64,000 bases of DNA from Cryptosporangium phraense. GTDB lineage: Bacteria > Actinomycetota > Actinomycetes > Mycobacteriales > Cryptosporangiaceae. Shown piece by piece: positions 10,111 to 17,978 of the stretch. How positions within the stretch are numbered: position 1 is the first letter of the stretch; each line of letters begins with the position of its first letter. The notes below the pieces were generated by a model. The model searched no databases. It was not told where the DNA came from and worked only from the letters and a program-made list of their open reading frames with translations. The stretch is from the NCBI RefSeq assembly GCF_006912135.1, contig NZ_VIRS01000003.1:407120-471119 (forward strand), written 5' to 3'. The position numbers and the translations under genes were made by a program.

Positions 10111-11360
10111 CAATCATGCACACGGCTTTCGGGCCGTGCTTCGGCCGTGACGCTCTTCCGGCCAGGGTGGTACGTCATCTCCAGGTTCAGACTCCGGTAG
10201 ACGCGCATGCGGTCGATGGGGTCTGCGTTGAGCAGCACGGCCCGGATGCCACCTAAGGCGCTGACCAGCGAATCTATTTCCTCGGTGGTCATCCGCTGAC
10301 GGCCGCTCAACTCGCGGATCTTCGCCTCGGCCTGGACACGTTCGGCCTGGACTTCGGCCGTCCACTGCTGGATGAGAACGGCGTCGGTGCCTGCTTCGAG
10401 CGCGGCGCGGTAGCGCTGGAGTCGCTGTCCGCACGACTGGATCGTTTCCCTGGCAGCAGCGAGCGCCGCATCGTCCGCGTCACTGCGCTGAGACTCGCTA
10501 ATCGCGGTAAGTGTCTCGGTCAGGCGTGCGGGTGCGAACGCTTGGGCGAGCCACTCGTCGACCGGGCCGGCGAGGGCGTCCTCTCGGAGGTAGAGCGCCT
10601 TCGGGTGCTCGACGTGGTTCGCTGCGGCGTAGTCGCCGGGATAGCGGCACCGATAGTGCGGGCGGTCGTGGTTGAAGTTGCCCTGCATGACGCGCCCGCA
10701 GAGGCCGCACCGGATCATGCCCGCAAAGAGGTAGGTCCGGTGCGTCGTGCGGGTCTTCCTGACTCCGGGTCGCTTCGCGCCGGCGGCGACGAGCATCTGC
10801 ACGCGCTCGAATGTCTCCGGGCTGATGATCGCCGGGTGTGTCGGCTTGGCGGAGTGGACCCAGGCGCCTTGGTCGTTCCAGCGCATCTTGGTCTCGTGGC
10901 CGAGAGCGACGTCCTCGACGTCGATCAGTACCTCGTCTTTACGTTGCTTGTTCCAGACCTCGCGACCGGTATACCGAGGGTTCAGGAGGATCACGCGGAC
11001 CGCGGACTTGCTCCAGGCGATGCCGCTCCGGTGGCTGTTGCGCGCTCGGTCGTGGGCAGATGGGCACGGGATGCCGTCCCGCGTGAGTCCCTGCGCGATG
11101 GCGTAGAAGCCGCTGCCGTCGAGGAACTCGGCGTAGATCCGCTGGACGACGGGTGCGGCGAGTGGGTCGATCTCCAGCACGTGGAGCCGCTTACCGTCGC
11201 CGGCCTTGGCGGGATTGGGGTGTGGTCCGGCGTCGCCGAGCCGGTAGCCGTATGGCGGGCGCCCGCCGAGGTATCGCCCCGGCCGCGTCGAGGGTGTGTG
11301 CGTTCCATCCAGCGGCGAGCATGCCTTGTCCGAGGACCAGATCAACGTCTCGGCGCTCAC
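10092..11360 (-). pseudogene. Large serine recombinase lacking its catalytic domain
   Basis: Homology starts only at about 11280 with RYLGGRPPYGYRLGD, the beginning of the Recombinase domain. It continues through the zinc-ribbon cysteines (CGLCGRVMQGN ... RCR) and the coiled-coil (around ERVQAEAKIRELSGRQRM) to a TGA at 10092-10094 inside the tRNA T-arm. The roughly 140-residue N-terminal resolvase domain with the catalytic serine is absent. Upstream codons to 11360 are merely the FtsK sequence read in another frame. Large serine recombinases integrate phages and AICEs by attP x attB exchange; this copy cannot catalyse strand exchange. The relic at 24.5-24.97 kb is a close relative. Confidence 0.88.
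10102..10115 (+). repeat. attL core direct repeat at the tRNA 3' end
   Basis: CCTCGGACACAATC is repeated exactly at 24477-24490. Here it comprises the last nine bases of the tRNA-Leu gene plus five bases downstream. The recombinase remnant lies immediately next to it, as expected for the int-proximal attachment site. Confidence 0.8.
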
Positions 11361-12660
11361 AGACGCGGAGGCAGATACGAACGTCCATCTGCGAGCGGAC
11401 AGCGCCGTTACCCATCGCGTCCTGTGTCGGCCTCTGCGTCGCGGCGAGCAGCGTCACCGCAGGCGCACGTCCTCGCCTGGCGAGCGAGTCGGCGTAGCGG
11501 AGTGCTTCGTCGTCAAGTTCGGCGTACTCATCGACGACGATCACCAGCGCCGGCCGGTCGTGCGAGGGTTCCCAGACACGTGCGCCGCGCCGGGCGAGAT
11601 CAGCGGCGCGTGCGTCGAGGACGCGGACGGCATCGGCGAGCAGCTCGGCGGCGTCGCCTGGCGTGGTAGCGAGCCGGTCGAGGCAGCGTCCCCACGGCTG
11701 TAGTTCCATGCCGCCCTTGAGGTCGATGCCCCAGAGCACGACGTCCCGACAGCCCGTGAGGATCGCGAGGACGACGTTTAGTACTCCGCTCTTGCCGGAG
11801 CCGGCCACACCACCGATGAGGCCATGCCGACGCAGCAGCGAGACGCGCACCGGGCCGGCGTCCTCGTAGATGCCGAGTTCGGCGGGCTCATTGATGCTGC
11901 GCGCCGTGCCCCCGGGCCAGGGCAGCGGCTCGGCATGCGGATCGCGGTTGAGAACGCGCAGCAGCACGTGATCGGCGCGGTGTGGGTCGGCCTCGATCCG
12001 GAGCGCACCCGGCCGAGTGCCGAGCCCGGATTCGAGCGCTGGTAGGCGGTTGAGCGCATCAGCAACGGTCTGCCCCTTGCGAAGCGCGATGCGGGCTCGC
12101 CACCCCCACGCATCGACAAGCGCTGACATCACCCGTGAACCGGCGAGCCCGACCTGTTCGCCGACCTCTGGCCATGCCTCCAGAGTCCGCTCGACCTGGA
12201 CCCGAGCGCGGCGCCGTCGGTGCCACCACCACGGAACCCCGGCCACGATCGTGCCGAGTCCGAGAACCTTGGGCAGCGGTCCGGCGCCCGGTCCGTAGAC
12301 GGTCGCGAGTACCACCCAGGTACCGGTGGCGAATACGACGCCGGCCGCGTAGGCGCGTTCGATCAGTCGCGGCAGCCAACGCCGACCGAGCCAGGCGACG
12401 GCTGCCGTACCGAGGACCGTGGCGACAATAAGGCCGGGCCACCAACCCGGGTGCCTCGTATGCAGGAAGAGCGCGACGAGTCCGGCCGTAGCGGCGAGTG
12501 CGAAGGGTGCGAGTTCGGATCGGTACCGAAAGAGGATCCGTCCGGCGGCGGCGAGTCCGGCGCCTGGATACGGCTCGTCGATAAGTACGACCGGCGCGGT
12601 CCGAGTGCCGTACCGGCGGCGGAGTTGCCGACGAGCGCGGCGGTAGTCGCGGCGCCTCAT
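11191..12660 (-). CDS. FtsK/SpoIIIE-type conjugal transfer ATPase (TraSA-like), C-terminally truncated
   Basis: AICE double-stranded DNA translocases of this type pump plasmid-like DNA between mycelial cells. The 489-aa product has two N-terminal membrane segments (about residues 52-68 and 76-90), another hydrophobic region near 105-145, Walker A GVAGSGKS (284-291), Walker B VIVVDEYAEL (373-382) and an ATQRPTQDA sensor motif. Similarity stops at about residue 460 (GWNAHTLDAAG). The last 28 residues are out-of-frame recombinase DNA, so the final part of the motor domain is missing. Its ATG overlaps the stop of the preceding small gene by 4 nt. Confidence 0.88.
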   Translation of the reverse strand: MRRRDYRRARRQLRRRYGTRTAPVVLIDEPYPGAGLAAAGRILFRYRSELAPFALAATAGLVALFLHTRHPGWWPGLIVATVLGTAAVAWLGRRWLPRLIERAYAAGVVFATGTWVVLATVYGPGAGPLPKVLGLGTIVAGVPWWWHRRRRARVQVERTLEAWPEVGEQVGLAGSRVMSALVDAWGWRARIALRKGQTVADALNRLPALESGLGTRPGALRIEADPHRADHVLLRVLNRDPHAEPLPWPGGTARSINEPAELGIYEDAGPVRVSLLRRHGLIGGVAGSGKSGVLNVVLAILTGCRDVVLWGIDLKGGMELQPWGRCLDRLATTPGDAAELLADAVRVLDARAADLARRGARVWEPSHDRPALVIVVDEYAELDDEALRYADSLARRGRAPAVTLLAATQRPTQDAMGNGAVRSQMDVRICLRVCERRDVDLVLGQGMLAAGWNAHTLDAAGAIPRRAPAIRLPARRRRTTPQSRQGRRR

Positions 12661-12851
12661 CGTGCGTCCAAGTACGGGGGCAGGCTCGGGTTCGCCGAGA
12701 GTTCGTCGCGCAGGTAGTACAGCGGGTCCGGTTCGCCGTCCCGGTCAGCGGCCAGCGTCGAGCGGGCGGCAGCAAGTAGGAAGGCGTAGCGCAGACGCGT
12801 CTCGGTCAGTGCGGCGCGTAGGCGCGTGTTCTCGTCGGGCTCAGGCGTCAT
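12657..12851 (-). CDS. Small AICE protein of unknown function
   Basis: A 64-residue charged protein (starts TPEPDENTRLRAALTETRL after Met) sits between the DUF2637 gene, which it overlaps by 11 nt, and the FtsK gene, which it overlaps by 4 nt. This tight packing and the position immediately before tra argue that it is translated. It has no cysteines or membrane segments. Small proteins at this position are common in Streptomyces AICEs, but I do not recognise a named family. Confidence 0.65.
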   Translation of the reverse strand: MTPEPDENTRLRAALTETRLRYAFLLAAARSTLAADRDGEPDPLYYLRDELSANPSLPPYLDAR

Positions 12852-13590
12852 CGTTCTCCTCTCGTTCGGGGACATGGACGGCCGGTACCGGGTCGGACTC
12901 GGTGGGTCCGGCGGGGAGTTCGGCGAGCTGCCGACGGAGTTCGGTGGCTCGGCGTCCGCCGATGTGCAGCGCTGCGCGGAGCGCATCGCGGGTGATCGGC
13001 CGGCCGTCGTGCTCGACGCGGTACCGCCGGTCCGCGAGTCGGGCGGCAGCGAGCAGATCGTTGTTCGACCGGGGCCGCTCGGGAGTCCGGCGGACCGGCC
13101 AGCCGGGCTCGACGGGATTCGGTAGGGCGGACGGATCGGCTCCGTTCGAACCGTCGATGCGGGCCAGTTCGTCAGAGGCCGACTCGTTGGAGACCGGACC
13201 CGTACTCATGGGTTCGGATGGGGGCCGCGATCGGAGTGCATGCAGGTGGGAGGTAAGGCCGAGCACGGCGGCCGGGATGGCACCGACCACAACGACGACC
13301 GGCCAAGTGATCTCAAGGAGTCCGGTCTCGGCCGCGTGGTAGACGGCGTTGCCAGCGATGCTGACCGTGATCGCACCGAGTGCGTTCGCTCGGGCGAACC
13401 GTCGAGCCTCGGCCGACCGCGTCGAGGCGGCGAGCCAGACCCGGGCGGATGTGGTGGCGTAGGCGTCGACCGTGACCGGCAACAGCCAGGCCAACTCAGG
13501 CGCCCATCCCGAAGCGTCGGCCAGACCCCGGAGTCCGGAGAAGCTCGCCACCGCGGCGGATGCGGCCGAGACGACCATGCCGCCCATCAC
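12841..13590 (-). CDS. DUF2637-type Spd (spread) membrane protein with C-terminal DNA-binding-like domain
   Basis: Four hydrophobic segments (GGMVVSAASAAVASF, the WAPELAWLLPVTVDAYA region, a middle helix around ANALGAITVSIAGNAVY, and WPVVVVVGAIPAAVLGL) fit the DUF2637 family found in AICEs and linked to intramycelial plasmid spread. After a Pro/Ser-rich linker, a C-terminal basic segment (NNDLLAAARLADRRYRVEHDG... TRDALRAAL) resembles a helix-turn-helix. I used GTG 13590 with ATG one codon later. The conserved N-terminus may extend to a CTG at 13638 that overlaps the SpdB stop. Confidence 0.75.
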   Translation of the reverse strand: MMGGMVVSAASAAVASFSGLRGLADASGWAPELAWLLPVTVDAYATTSARVWLAASTRSAEARRFARANALGAITVSIAGNAVYHAAETGLLEITWPVVVVVGAIPAAVLGLTSHLHALRSRPPSEPMSTGPVSNESASDELARIDGSNGADPSALPNPVEPGWPVRRTPERPRSNNDLLAAARLADRRYRVEHDGRPITRDALRAALHIGGRRATELRRQLAELPAGPTESDPVPAVHVPEREENDDA

Positions 13591-13634
13591 CCACCAGTCC
13601 CGTCGCGTCGTATCCGGCGCCTTGGTGTCGGCGC

Positions 13635-13817
13635 TCAGGACAGGAACCGAAGGACGGTGGCGACTGCTTCGCGGACGAACGGCGCGGCGGCCGAGGTCGC
13701 GAGGTAGAAGCCGAACAGGGTGCAGAGGATCGCGTGCCAGACGCGCAGGCCGGCGTAGCGGATGAGGAACATGACGAGTGTGCCGAGCACGAGGACGGCA
13801 GAGAGAGTCAGAACCAA
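13635..13817 (-). CDS. SpdB-like small membrane protein
   Basis: The 60-aa product is almost wholly hydrophobic, with two membrane helices (VLTLSAVLVLGTLVMFLIR and HAILCTLFGFYLATSAAA) and a short C-terminal tail. Size, topology and place between the Cys-rich transfer peptide and the DUF2637 gene match SpdB-type spread proteins. The start is TTG at 13817, chosen because AAAGGAGG lies 8 nt upstream on the minus strand. Confidence 0.75.
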   Translation of the reverse strand: MVLTLSAVLVLGTLVMFLIRYAGLRVWHAILCTLFGFYLATSAAAPFVREAVATVLRFLS

Positions 13818-13847
13818 CAGAACGGCCTCCTTTACGAGTGGGGTTAG

Positions 13848-14009
13848 TCAGGCTTCGTCGGCGTCGGGCCGGCGGTTCCTCCGGCCGGCGTGACGGCGGA
13901 TCCAGCGAGCGCGGCCGAGGCACTTACGGCACTGGTCGCGGTGCGACTCGGTCGGGCGCGCACACGGGCAGAGCGGACGGATCGGGAGTCCTAATTCGAG
14001 GGTGTTCAC
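13848..14009 (-). CDS. Small Cys-rich mobile-element transfer protein
   Basis: The 53-aa basic peptide contains CPCARP and DQCRKCLGR, a likely CxC/CxxC zinc-binding pair, and an Arg-rich tail. Such peptides begin the spread/transfer operon in many actinobacterial elements. GTG at 14009 has AGGAAG 6 nt upstream. It is the first gene of the minus-strand transfer operon and is divergent from the DUF5919 regulator, with GACGTCT repeats in the shared control region. Confidence 0.7.
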   Translation of the reverse strand: MNTLELGLPIRPLCPCARPTESHRDQCRKCLGRARWIRRHAGRRNRRPDADEA

Positions 14010-14193
14010 GGCGGCTTCCTTTCGAAGGAGCTGCCGAGAGAAAGCGAACATGTCTGAGTATGTGCAAGAACTCGATCTGCCAGGGATAGAGCGCATTCTC
14101 TGCGCTCATTTCCTGGGGTTGATCGCGTCCGTTCCTCTCGGCTGGACGTGAACGAGAATCCGCCAAAAGAGGGGGACGACTTCACCACGTGAC

Positions 14194-14250
14194 TAGACGT
14201 GTGCAAGACGTCTCGCTAGCGTGAGCGCGTCTAGCGACGTCTAGGGACGA
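14194..14250. promoter_or_regulatory. Repeated GACGTCT operator array between the transfer operon and regulator 1
   Basis: The region holds the 8-bp palindrome AGACGTCT (14206-14213), then CGTCTAG at 14228-14234 and again at 14238-14244, exactly one helical turn apart, followed by GGGACG. TAGCGTG follows the palindrome. Matching GGACGTCT repeats with 10-bp spacing occur upstream of the second DUF5919 gene at 17921-17938, so both regulators probably recognise these sites. Confidence 0.6.
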
Positions 14251-14262
14251 GTTCCGGGGGCA

Positions 14263-15000
14263 ATGGCAAACGAGCGGCTGCGGGCAGCACTGTTAGAGCA
14301 GGGATTGACCCCCGACAGCGTCGCCGCGGTGGCCGGCGTCGATCCGAAGACCGCGGAGCGCTGGGTCACCCAAGCGCGCATTCCCTACCGGCGCCATCGG
14401 TACCTCGTCGCTGCGCTGCTTAGGCTCGACGAGAACTATCTGTGGCCGGACGCGCTCACTCCTGAGCAGGCTGCGGACGCGTCGGAGAGCGAAATCGTCA
14501 CGGTCTACCCGCACCGCTGGGCGGTGCCGCGTGATTCGTGGGGCCGGCTCTTCCGGACGGCCGAGAGCGAGATCAGCGTGCTGGTCTACGCAGGCACGTT
14601 CCTCGCGGACGACAACGGCATGGTGCGACTGTTCGCCGATAAGGCCGACGCAGGCGTCCGAGTCCGCCTCCTACTCGGCGACCCGGACAGCCCGCACGTC
14701 GCGCAACGCGGCGCCGATGAGGGCATCGACGACGGGATGTCCGCCCGTATCCGTACCGCACTAGCGCTCTACCGGCCGCTACGCAGCCGCGACAACGTCG
14801 AGATCAGCTTGCACGACACGACGCTCTACAACTCCATCTACCGGGCCGACGACGAGCTCTACGTCAACACCCACATCTACGGCTCACCCGCGGGCAACGC
14901 GCCCGTGCTCCACCTGCGCAAGGTCGCAGGGGGCAGCATGGTCACCACGTACTTGGAGAGCTTCGAACGCGTCTGGGCCGAGTCCCGTCGCGTCGAGTAG
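14263..15000 (+). CDS. DUF5919 helix-turn-helix regulator, copy 1
   Basis: The 245-aa protein has an N-terminal HTH (LTPDSVAAVAGVDPKTAERWVTQA region, residues 14-37) that resembles XRE/Cro domains, and a C-terminal DUF5919 domain. That domain shows the phospholipase D-like pattern SVLVYAGTFLAD, AGVRVRLLLGDPDSP, YNSIYRADDELYVNTH and YLESFERVW. Such proteins accompany actinobacterial integrative elements; the C-terminal ligand is unknown. It is divergent from the transfer operon and precedes the NUDIX gene by 21 nt. A paralogue lies at 17979-18704 with the same domain order. Confidence 0.85.
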   Translation: MANERLRAALLEQGLTPDSVAAVAGVDPKTAERWVTQARIPYRRHRYLVAALLRLDENYLWPDALTPEQAADASESEIVTVYPHRWAVPRDSWGRLFRTAESEISVLVYAGTFLADDNGMVRLFADKADAGVRVRLLLGDPDSPHVAQRGADEGIDDGMSARIRTALALYRPLRSRDNVEISLHDTTLYNSIYRADDELYVNTHIYGSPAGNAPVLHLRKVAGGSMVTTYLESFERVWAESRRVE

Positions 15001-15021
15001 CCGAGCAGAGAGGCGGCCCGC

Positions 15022-15498
15022 GTGGGCGCACGGATTGACTACTACGACGACCCGGACGCGCCGGCTGCGAACAGCGTGGTGCCCTCGGCGAACGTCGTGG
15101 TCACCAACGACGCGGGCGAGATCCTCATGATCCTCCGCACGGATAACGGCAACTGGGCCGTGCCCGGCGGGGGAATGGACCCGGGCGAATCGCTCCCCGC
15201 GTGCGGTGTCCGCGAGACGAAGGAAGAGACCGGCGTCGACTGCGAGATCACGGGGCTCGTCGGCATCTACACCGACCCGAAGCACCTCATCCACTACACG
15301 AGCAACGACGAGGTCAGGCAGGAGTTCTCCGTCGTATTCACCGCCCGCTACGTCGGCGGCGACCCCACGACGAGCAGCGAGTCGCGCGAGGTTCACTGGG
15401 TCAAGCCGAGCGATGTCGACGGCCTGACGATGGATCGGTCGATGAGGCTGCGCGTCGGCCACTACCTAGAACAACGCCCGACGCCGTACCTCGGCTAG
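15022..15498 (+). CDS. NUDIX hydrolase
   Basis: The 158-aa protein contains a complete Nudix box (GGMDPGESLPACGVRETKEETGV: G-x5-E-x7-RE-x2-EE-x-G), and its Glu ligands are intact. Nudix enzymes hydrolyse nucleoside diphosphates linked to another group. In the Streptomyces AICE pSAM2 a Nudix-box protein (Pif) mediates transfer immunity, so an element-encoded immunity role is a reasonable inference here. The start is GTG at 15022; the next gene starts 3 nt after its stop. Confidence 0.88.
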   Translation: MGARIDYYDDPDAPAANSVVPSANVVVTNDAGEILMILRTDNGNWAVPGGGMDPGESLPACGVRETKEETGVDCEITGLVGIYTDPKHLIHYTSNDEVRQEFSVVFTARYVGGDPTTSSESREVHWVKPSDVDGLTMDRSMRLRVGHYLEQRPTPYLG

Positions 15499-15501
15499 CG
15501 G

Positions 15502-16002
15502 ATGGCGGTTACCGACTGGATTCAAGCTGGCGCGGACGCCTTCGCGGCGCTGGGCACCGTCGGCGCGTTCGGGGTCGGCCTTGTGCTGTTTCGTCGCGAG
15601 CACCGACGCGAGGAGAGCCATGCCGAGGAGGCTCGACGCGCGCAGGCAGCGAAGGTCAGCGCGTGGGTTGAGGCGAAGCACGCACGCGACGGCTCGCCGG
15701 AGTTGTTGTTCTTCGTTCACAACGCCAGCGACATGCCGATCTACGAAACCGCGCTTCCCCTGCCGGCGCGGCCCGACGAGGAAACCGAGTCAGAGTTCAT
15801 CGGTCTCGTGCCACCTGGCCAGACCTTGACACGGTCGGCGCCCTCGGAGTGGCTCGGGTCGTATTACTCACCCGAGCCAGTACAGATTGAGTTTCTGGAC
15901 AGCGCGGGATGGTTCTGGACCCGTGATGAGCAGGGACTGCTCGTGCGCAACTCTGAACGCCTAAGCCATGACATTTGGGCGAAGAATGCGAGAAATAGGT
16001 AG
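15502..16002 (+). CDS. Membrane-anchored hypothetical protein
   Basis: The 166-aa protein has one N-terminal hydrophobic segment (about residues 10-28, ADAFAALGTVGAFGVGLVLF). A charged helical stretch (RREHRREESHAEEARRAQ) and a beta-rich soluble domain with ELLFFVHNASDMPIYETAL follow. The layout resembles small actinobacterial proteins of phage and defence regions, but I recognise no family. It is in the same transcription unit as the NUDIX gene and precedes the DUF6082-like gene by 27 nt. Confidence 0.7.
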   Translation: MAVTDWIQAGADAFAALGTVGAFGVGLVLFRREHRREESHAEEARRAQAAKVSAWVEAKHARDGSPELLFFVHNASDMPIYETALPLPARPDEETESEFIGLVPPGQTLTRSAPSEWLGSYYSPEPVQIEFLDSAGWFWTRDEQGLLVRNSERLSHDIWAKNARNR

Positions 16003-16029
16003 AGCTTCTACCGAGATTGAGGGGGCGTA

Positions 16030-16737
16030 GTGTCTAATGTGCGTGGCAAGCGGGGCCTGATAGGCCGAGTGTTACTCGGTATGATTCTAACGCTAGGGCT
16101 GATTGCGCTTCTGGCTGCCCCGATCGCCCTGACCGTACCAGCCGAACTACCGGGATTTGATTGGCAAAAGGTCGGCGCCGTTGGCGAAGCCTACGGCGGT
16201 GTATCCGCACTTCTTTCGGGGGCCGCGCTGATTGGCGTGATTGTATCCACTCGCCAACAGTCACGACAAATTCGCCTAGCCCGAGCGCAAGCGAATAGAA
16301 CACTTCATTTCGAGTTGATTCGCTACGTGATTGAAAACCCAAAAAGGTATGCCCCCTACTGGGGTATACCTCCGAACGGCGCAGAGGCGGTGGCTGAGTC
16401 CGCATATATTAACCAGATCCTCAATTTTCTGCGCTTCGGTATTGAGTCGGAATCGTTTCCTGTTGGAGAAGCTAAGGGCGTTCTTAAAGAGGTTCTTGCG
16501 GGGGAGGAGGGCCGCCGATACTGGGAATCCCGGCGGAGCGGTTGGCTTGAACTCGTCGCGGACGAAGATGGCCGCCGTTTTATCTCTTTGGTCGATGAGG
16601 CGTACGACGAGCTAGCTGCGCATTATAAGGCGTTACCTCCGCCGCGCGACGGGCGTCGAAGCCCTGCCGCCCCGCTTGTCTTCCTCGGCGCGGCGACGAT
16701 CGGAGCGATAGCGCTGCGGGCGCTTCGCCGCAGGTAG
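16030..16737 (+). CDS. DUF6082-like membrane protein
   Basis: The 235-aa protein has two N-terminal membrane helices (about residues 12-34 and 52-70). The QQSRQIRLARAQANRTLHFELIRYVIENP segment (core QIRLARAQANRTLHFELI) is typical of DUF6082-like proteins. A helical cytoplasmic domain and a short hydrophobic C-terminus (LVFLGAATIGAIALRAL) follow. GTG at 16030 follows a G-rich ribosome site. Base composition from 15.96 to 16.6 kb is lower in G+C than around it, which suggests a separately acquired gene. The function is unknown. Confidence 0.65.
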   Translation: MSNVRGKRGLIGRVLLGMILTLGLIALLAAPIALTVPAELPGFDWQKVGAVGEAYGGVSALLSGAALIGVIVSTRQQSRQIRLARAQANRTLHFELIRYVIENPKRYAPYWGIPPNGAEAVAESAYINQILNFLRFGIESESFPVGEAKGVLKEVLAGEEGRRYWESRRSGWLELVADEDGRRFISLVDEAYDELAAHYKALPPPRDGRRSPAAPLVFLGAATIGAIALRALRRR

Positions 16738-16763
16738 AATTCCGTCATACTGAAACTCGGCGG

Positions 16764-16794
16764 AGCCGACCTATAGCCGGATGCATCGTCGGCT
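16764..16794. terminator. Possible terminator between convergent genes
   Basis: AGCCGAC (16764-16770) pairs with GTCGGCT (16788-16794) across a 17-nt loop and is followed by TTAATAG, between the stops at 16737 and 16808. The stem is short, so the call is tentative. Confidence 0.4.
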
Positions 16795-16807
16795 TAATAG
16801 CGCAGGG

Positions 16808-17371
16808 TCACTGGTCGGTACTTAGTCTCCCCAGACGATCAGCCGTTGCTCTGACCGCAGCGACGAGGGCCGGCGTCGCACGGCGGATGGAGCGGCTCAC
16901 CAAATGATCTGGACCGTAGCGGCCATCAATTTCAGCGAGCCGGTTAGATACGTCCATGCGTTCGCCGGATGGGCCGGTCGTCATATCGCAGTAGATCAGT
17001 GCATCGGCAAGATCGCTGGGCGGCGCGTCAAACTCGTCCATCTCAGCGGACAGTCCGCGTTCCTCCGCCTCGATGCATGCGCACGTGTGGTGAGCAACCA
17101 GGCGGCATAGCATCTCGTCCGCGTATTCTACGTCGCGTAGATAACGGGCGCCATCGATCGGATGGAAGTCCGTCGCGACGAGCGAGGGCGCGTATCCGAT
17201 GTCGTGCAGCCATGCGGCGCTGACCAGAAGATCGGCATCGGACCCAAGGATCGAGCGGAGCGTCTCGGCCTGAGCGCCGACCCCCTGGGAGTGGGCCCAT
17301 CGCCGAGGCAGCGGCTCCGCTAGCAACGACTCCGCGAGCGCTCGCGCCCAACCGACCTGCACATGTCCCAC
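16808..17371 (-). CDS. HD-domain phosphohydrolase
   Basis: The 187-aa protein shows the HD signature in order: WAHSQGV (first His), AAWLHDIGYAP (the HD pair), DFHPIDGARYLRD and LVAHHTCA, so the metal-binding histidines and aspartate are present. HD enzymes hydrolyse phosphoesters, often nucleotides. The substrate is unknown, but a nucleotide is likely given the NUDIX neighbour. It follows the GntR gene by 20 nt on the same strand. Its GTG start lies inside a perfect palindrome (17359-17377). Confidence 0.85.
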   Translation of the reverse strand: MGHVQVGWARALAESLLAEPLPRRWAHSQGVGAQAETLRSILGSDADLLVSAAWLHDIGYAPSLVATDFHPIDGARYLRDVEYADEMLCRLVAHHTCACIEAEERGLSAEMDEFDAPPSDLADALIYCDMTTGPSGERMDVSNRLAEIDGRYGPDHLVSRSIRRATPALVAAVRATADRLGRLSTDQ

Positions 17372-17377
17372 ATGTGC
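17359..17377. promoter_or_regulatory. Perfect 8-3-8 palindrome over the HD gene start
   Basis: GCACATGT, CCC, ACATGTGC form a perfect inverted repeat that covers the GTG start codon of the HD gene (17369-17371) and most of the gap to the GntR stop. It may be an internal operator or an RNA hairpin that hides the start codon. Confidence 0.55.
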
Positions 17378-17391
17378 AAGCCTAAGCGCAT

Positions 17392-17844
17392 TCAGGGGGC
17401 CCGGACGAACCAGCCTCTGCCTTGGATCGACTCGACCAGGCCGGCCGTAGCCAGTTCGGCGAGGGCTTGGCGGGCGGTGCCTCGGGAGACGCCGTAGGTC
17501 ATCGTCAGCGACGATTCGGACGGCAGATGAGCGCCGGATTTGTAGTCGCCTCGCTCGATCGCACCACGGAGGTCCGCGGCGATGCGTCGGTAGGCCAGGC
17601 CGGGTGTCGAGTCCGCTCCAGGCGCCTTCACAATGCGTCCGCGCCCCGGCAGCGTCTCGATCAGCCCTTCGGACTCCAGAGCTCCTAGGGCGCGGCGGAC
17701 CGTGTTGCGCACGACGCCGAACTCAGTACTCAGCGCGGCCTCGGACGGCAGAAGCGAGCCTGCGGAGAGTGTGCCGTCCGACACCCGCCGACGAAGCACC
17801 TCGGCAATGTGGACGTACGCACGCCATGCGGTCGGTCGTCCCAC
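17392..17844 (-). CDS. Tandem double-winged-helix GntR-type repressor (KorSA-like position)
   Basis: The 150-aa protein consists of two consecutive GntR winged helices and nothing else. The first (about residues 6-68) includes LPSEAALSTEFGVVRNTVRRAL and ends GRGRIVKAP; the second (about 83-149) includes LPSESSLTMTYGVSRGTARQAL and ends GRGWFVRAP. The motifs repeat closely (LPSE, RRAL/RQAL, GRG). GntR proteins normally have one HTH plus an effector domain; here the effector domain is absent. In pSAM2-like elements a GntR protein (KorSA) represses replication and transfer. It starts at GTG 17844 and leads into the HD gene. Confidence 0.88.
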   Translation of the reverse strand: MGRPTAWRAYVHIAEVLRRRVSDGTLSAGSLLPSEAALSTEFGVVRNTVRRALGALESEGLIETLPGRGRIVKAPGADSTPGLAYRRIAADLRGAIERGDYKSGAHLPSESSLTMTYGVSRGTARQALAELATAGLVESIQGRGWFVRAP

Positions 17845-17920
17845 GCGCCTCGCCCTCTCGCTGCTTGTTCAGTGCCGTCCGAGTGTCTGGTACCTCATCG
17901 GACCTTTCCACTACGGAGAG

Positions 17921-17938
17921 GGACGTCTGGGGACGTCT
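17921..17938. promoter_or_regulatory. GGACGTCT direct repeat operator of regulator 2
   Basis: GGACGTCT occurs at 17921-17928 and 17931-17938, exactly 10 bp apart, followed by TTAGCGTG. This mirrors the array upstream of the first DUF5919 gene and lies 41 bp before the second copy's ATG and 77 bp before the divergent GntR start. Confidence 0.6.
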
Positions 17939-17978
17939 TCTGTTAGCGTGCGATCGTCCCCTCACGCCCGGTGGAGGA

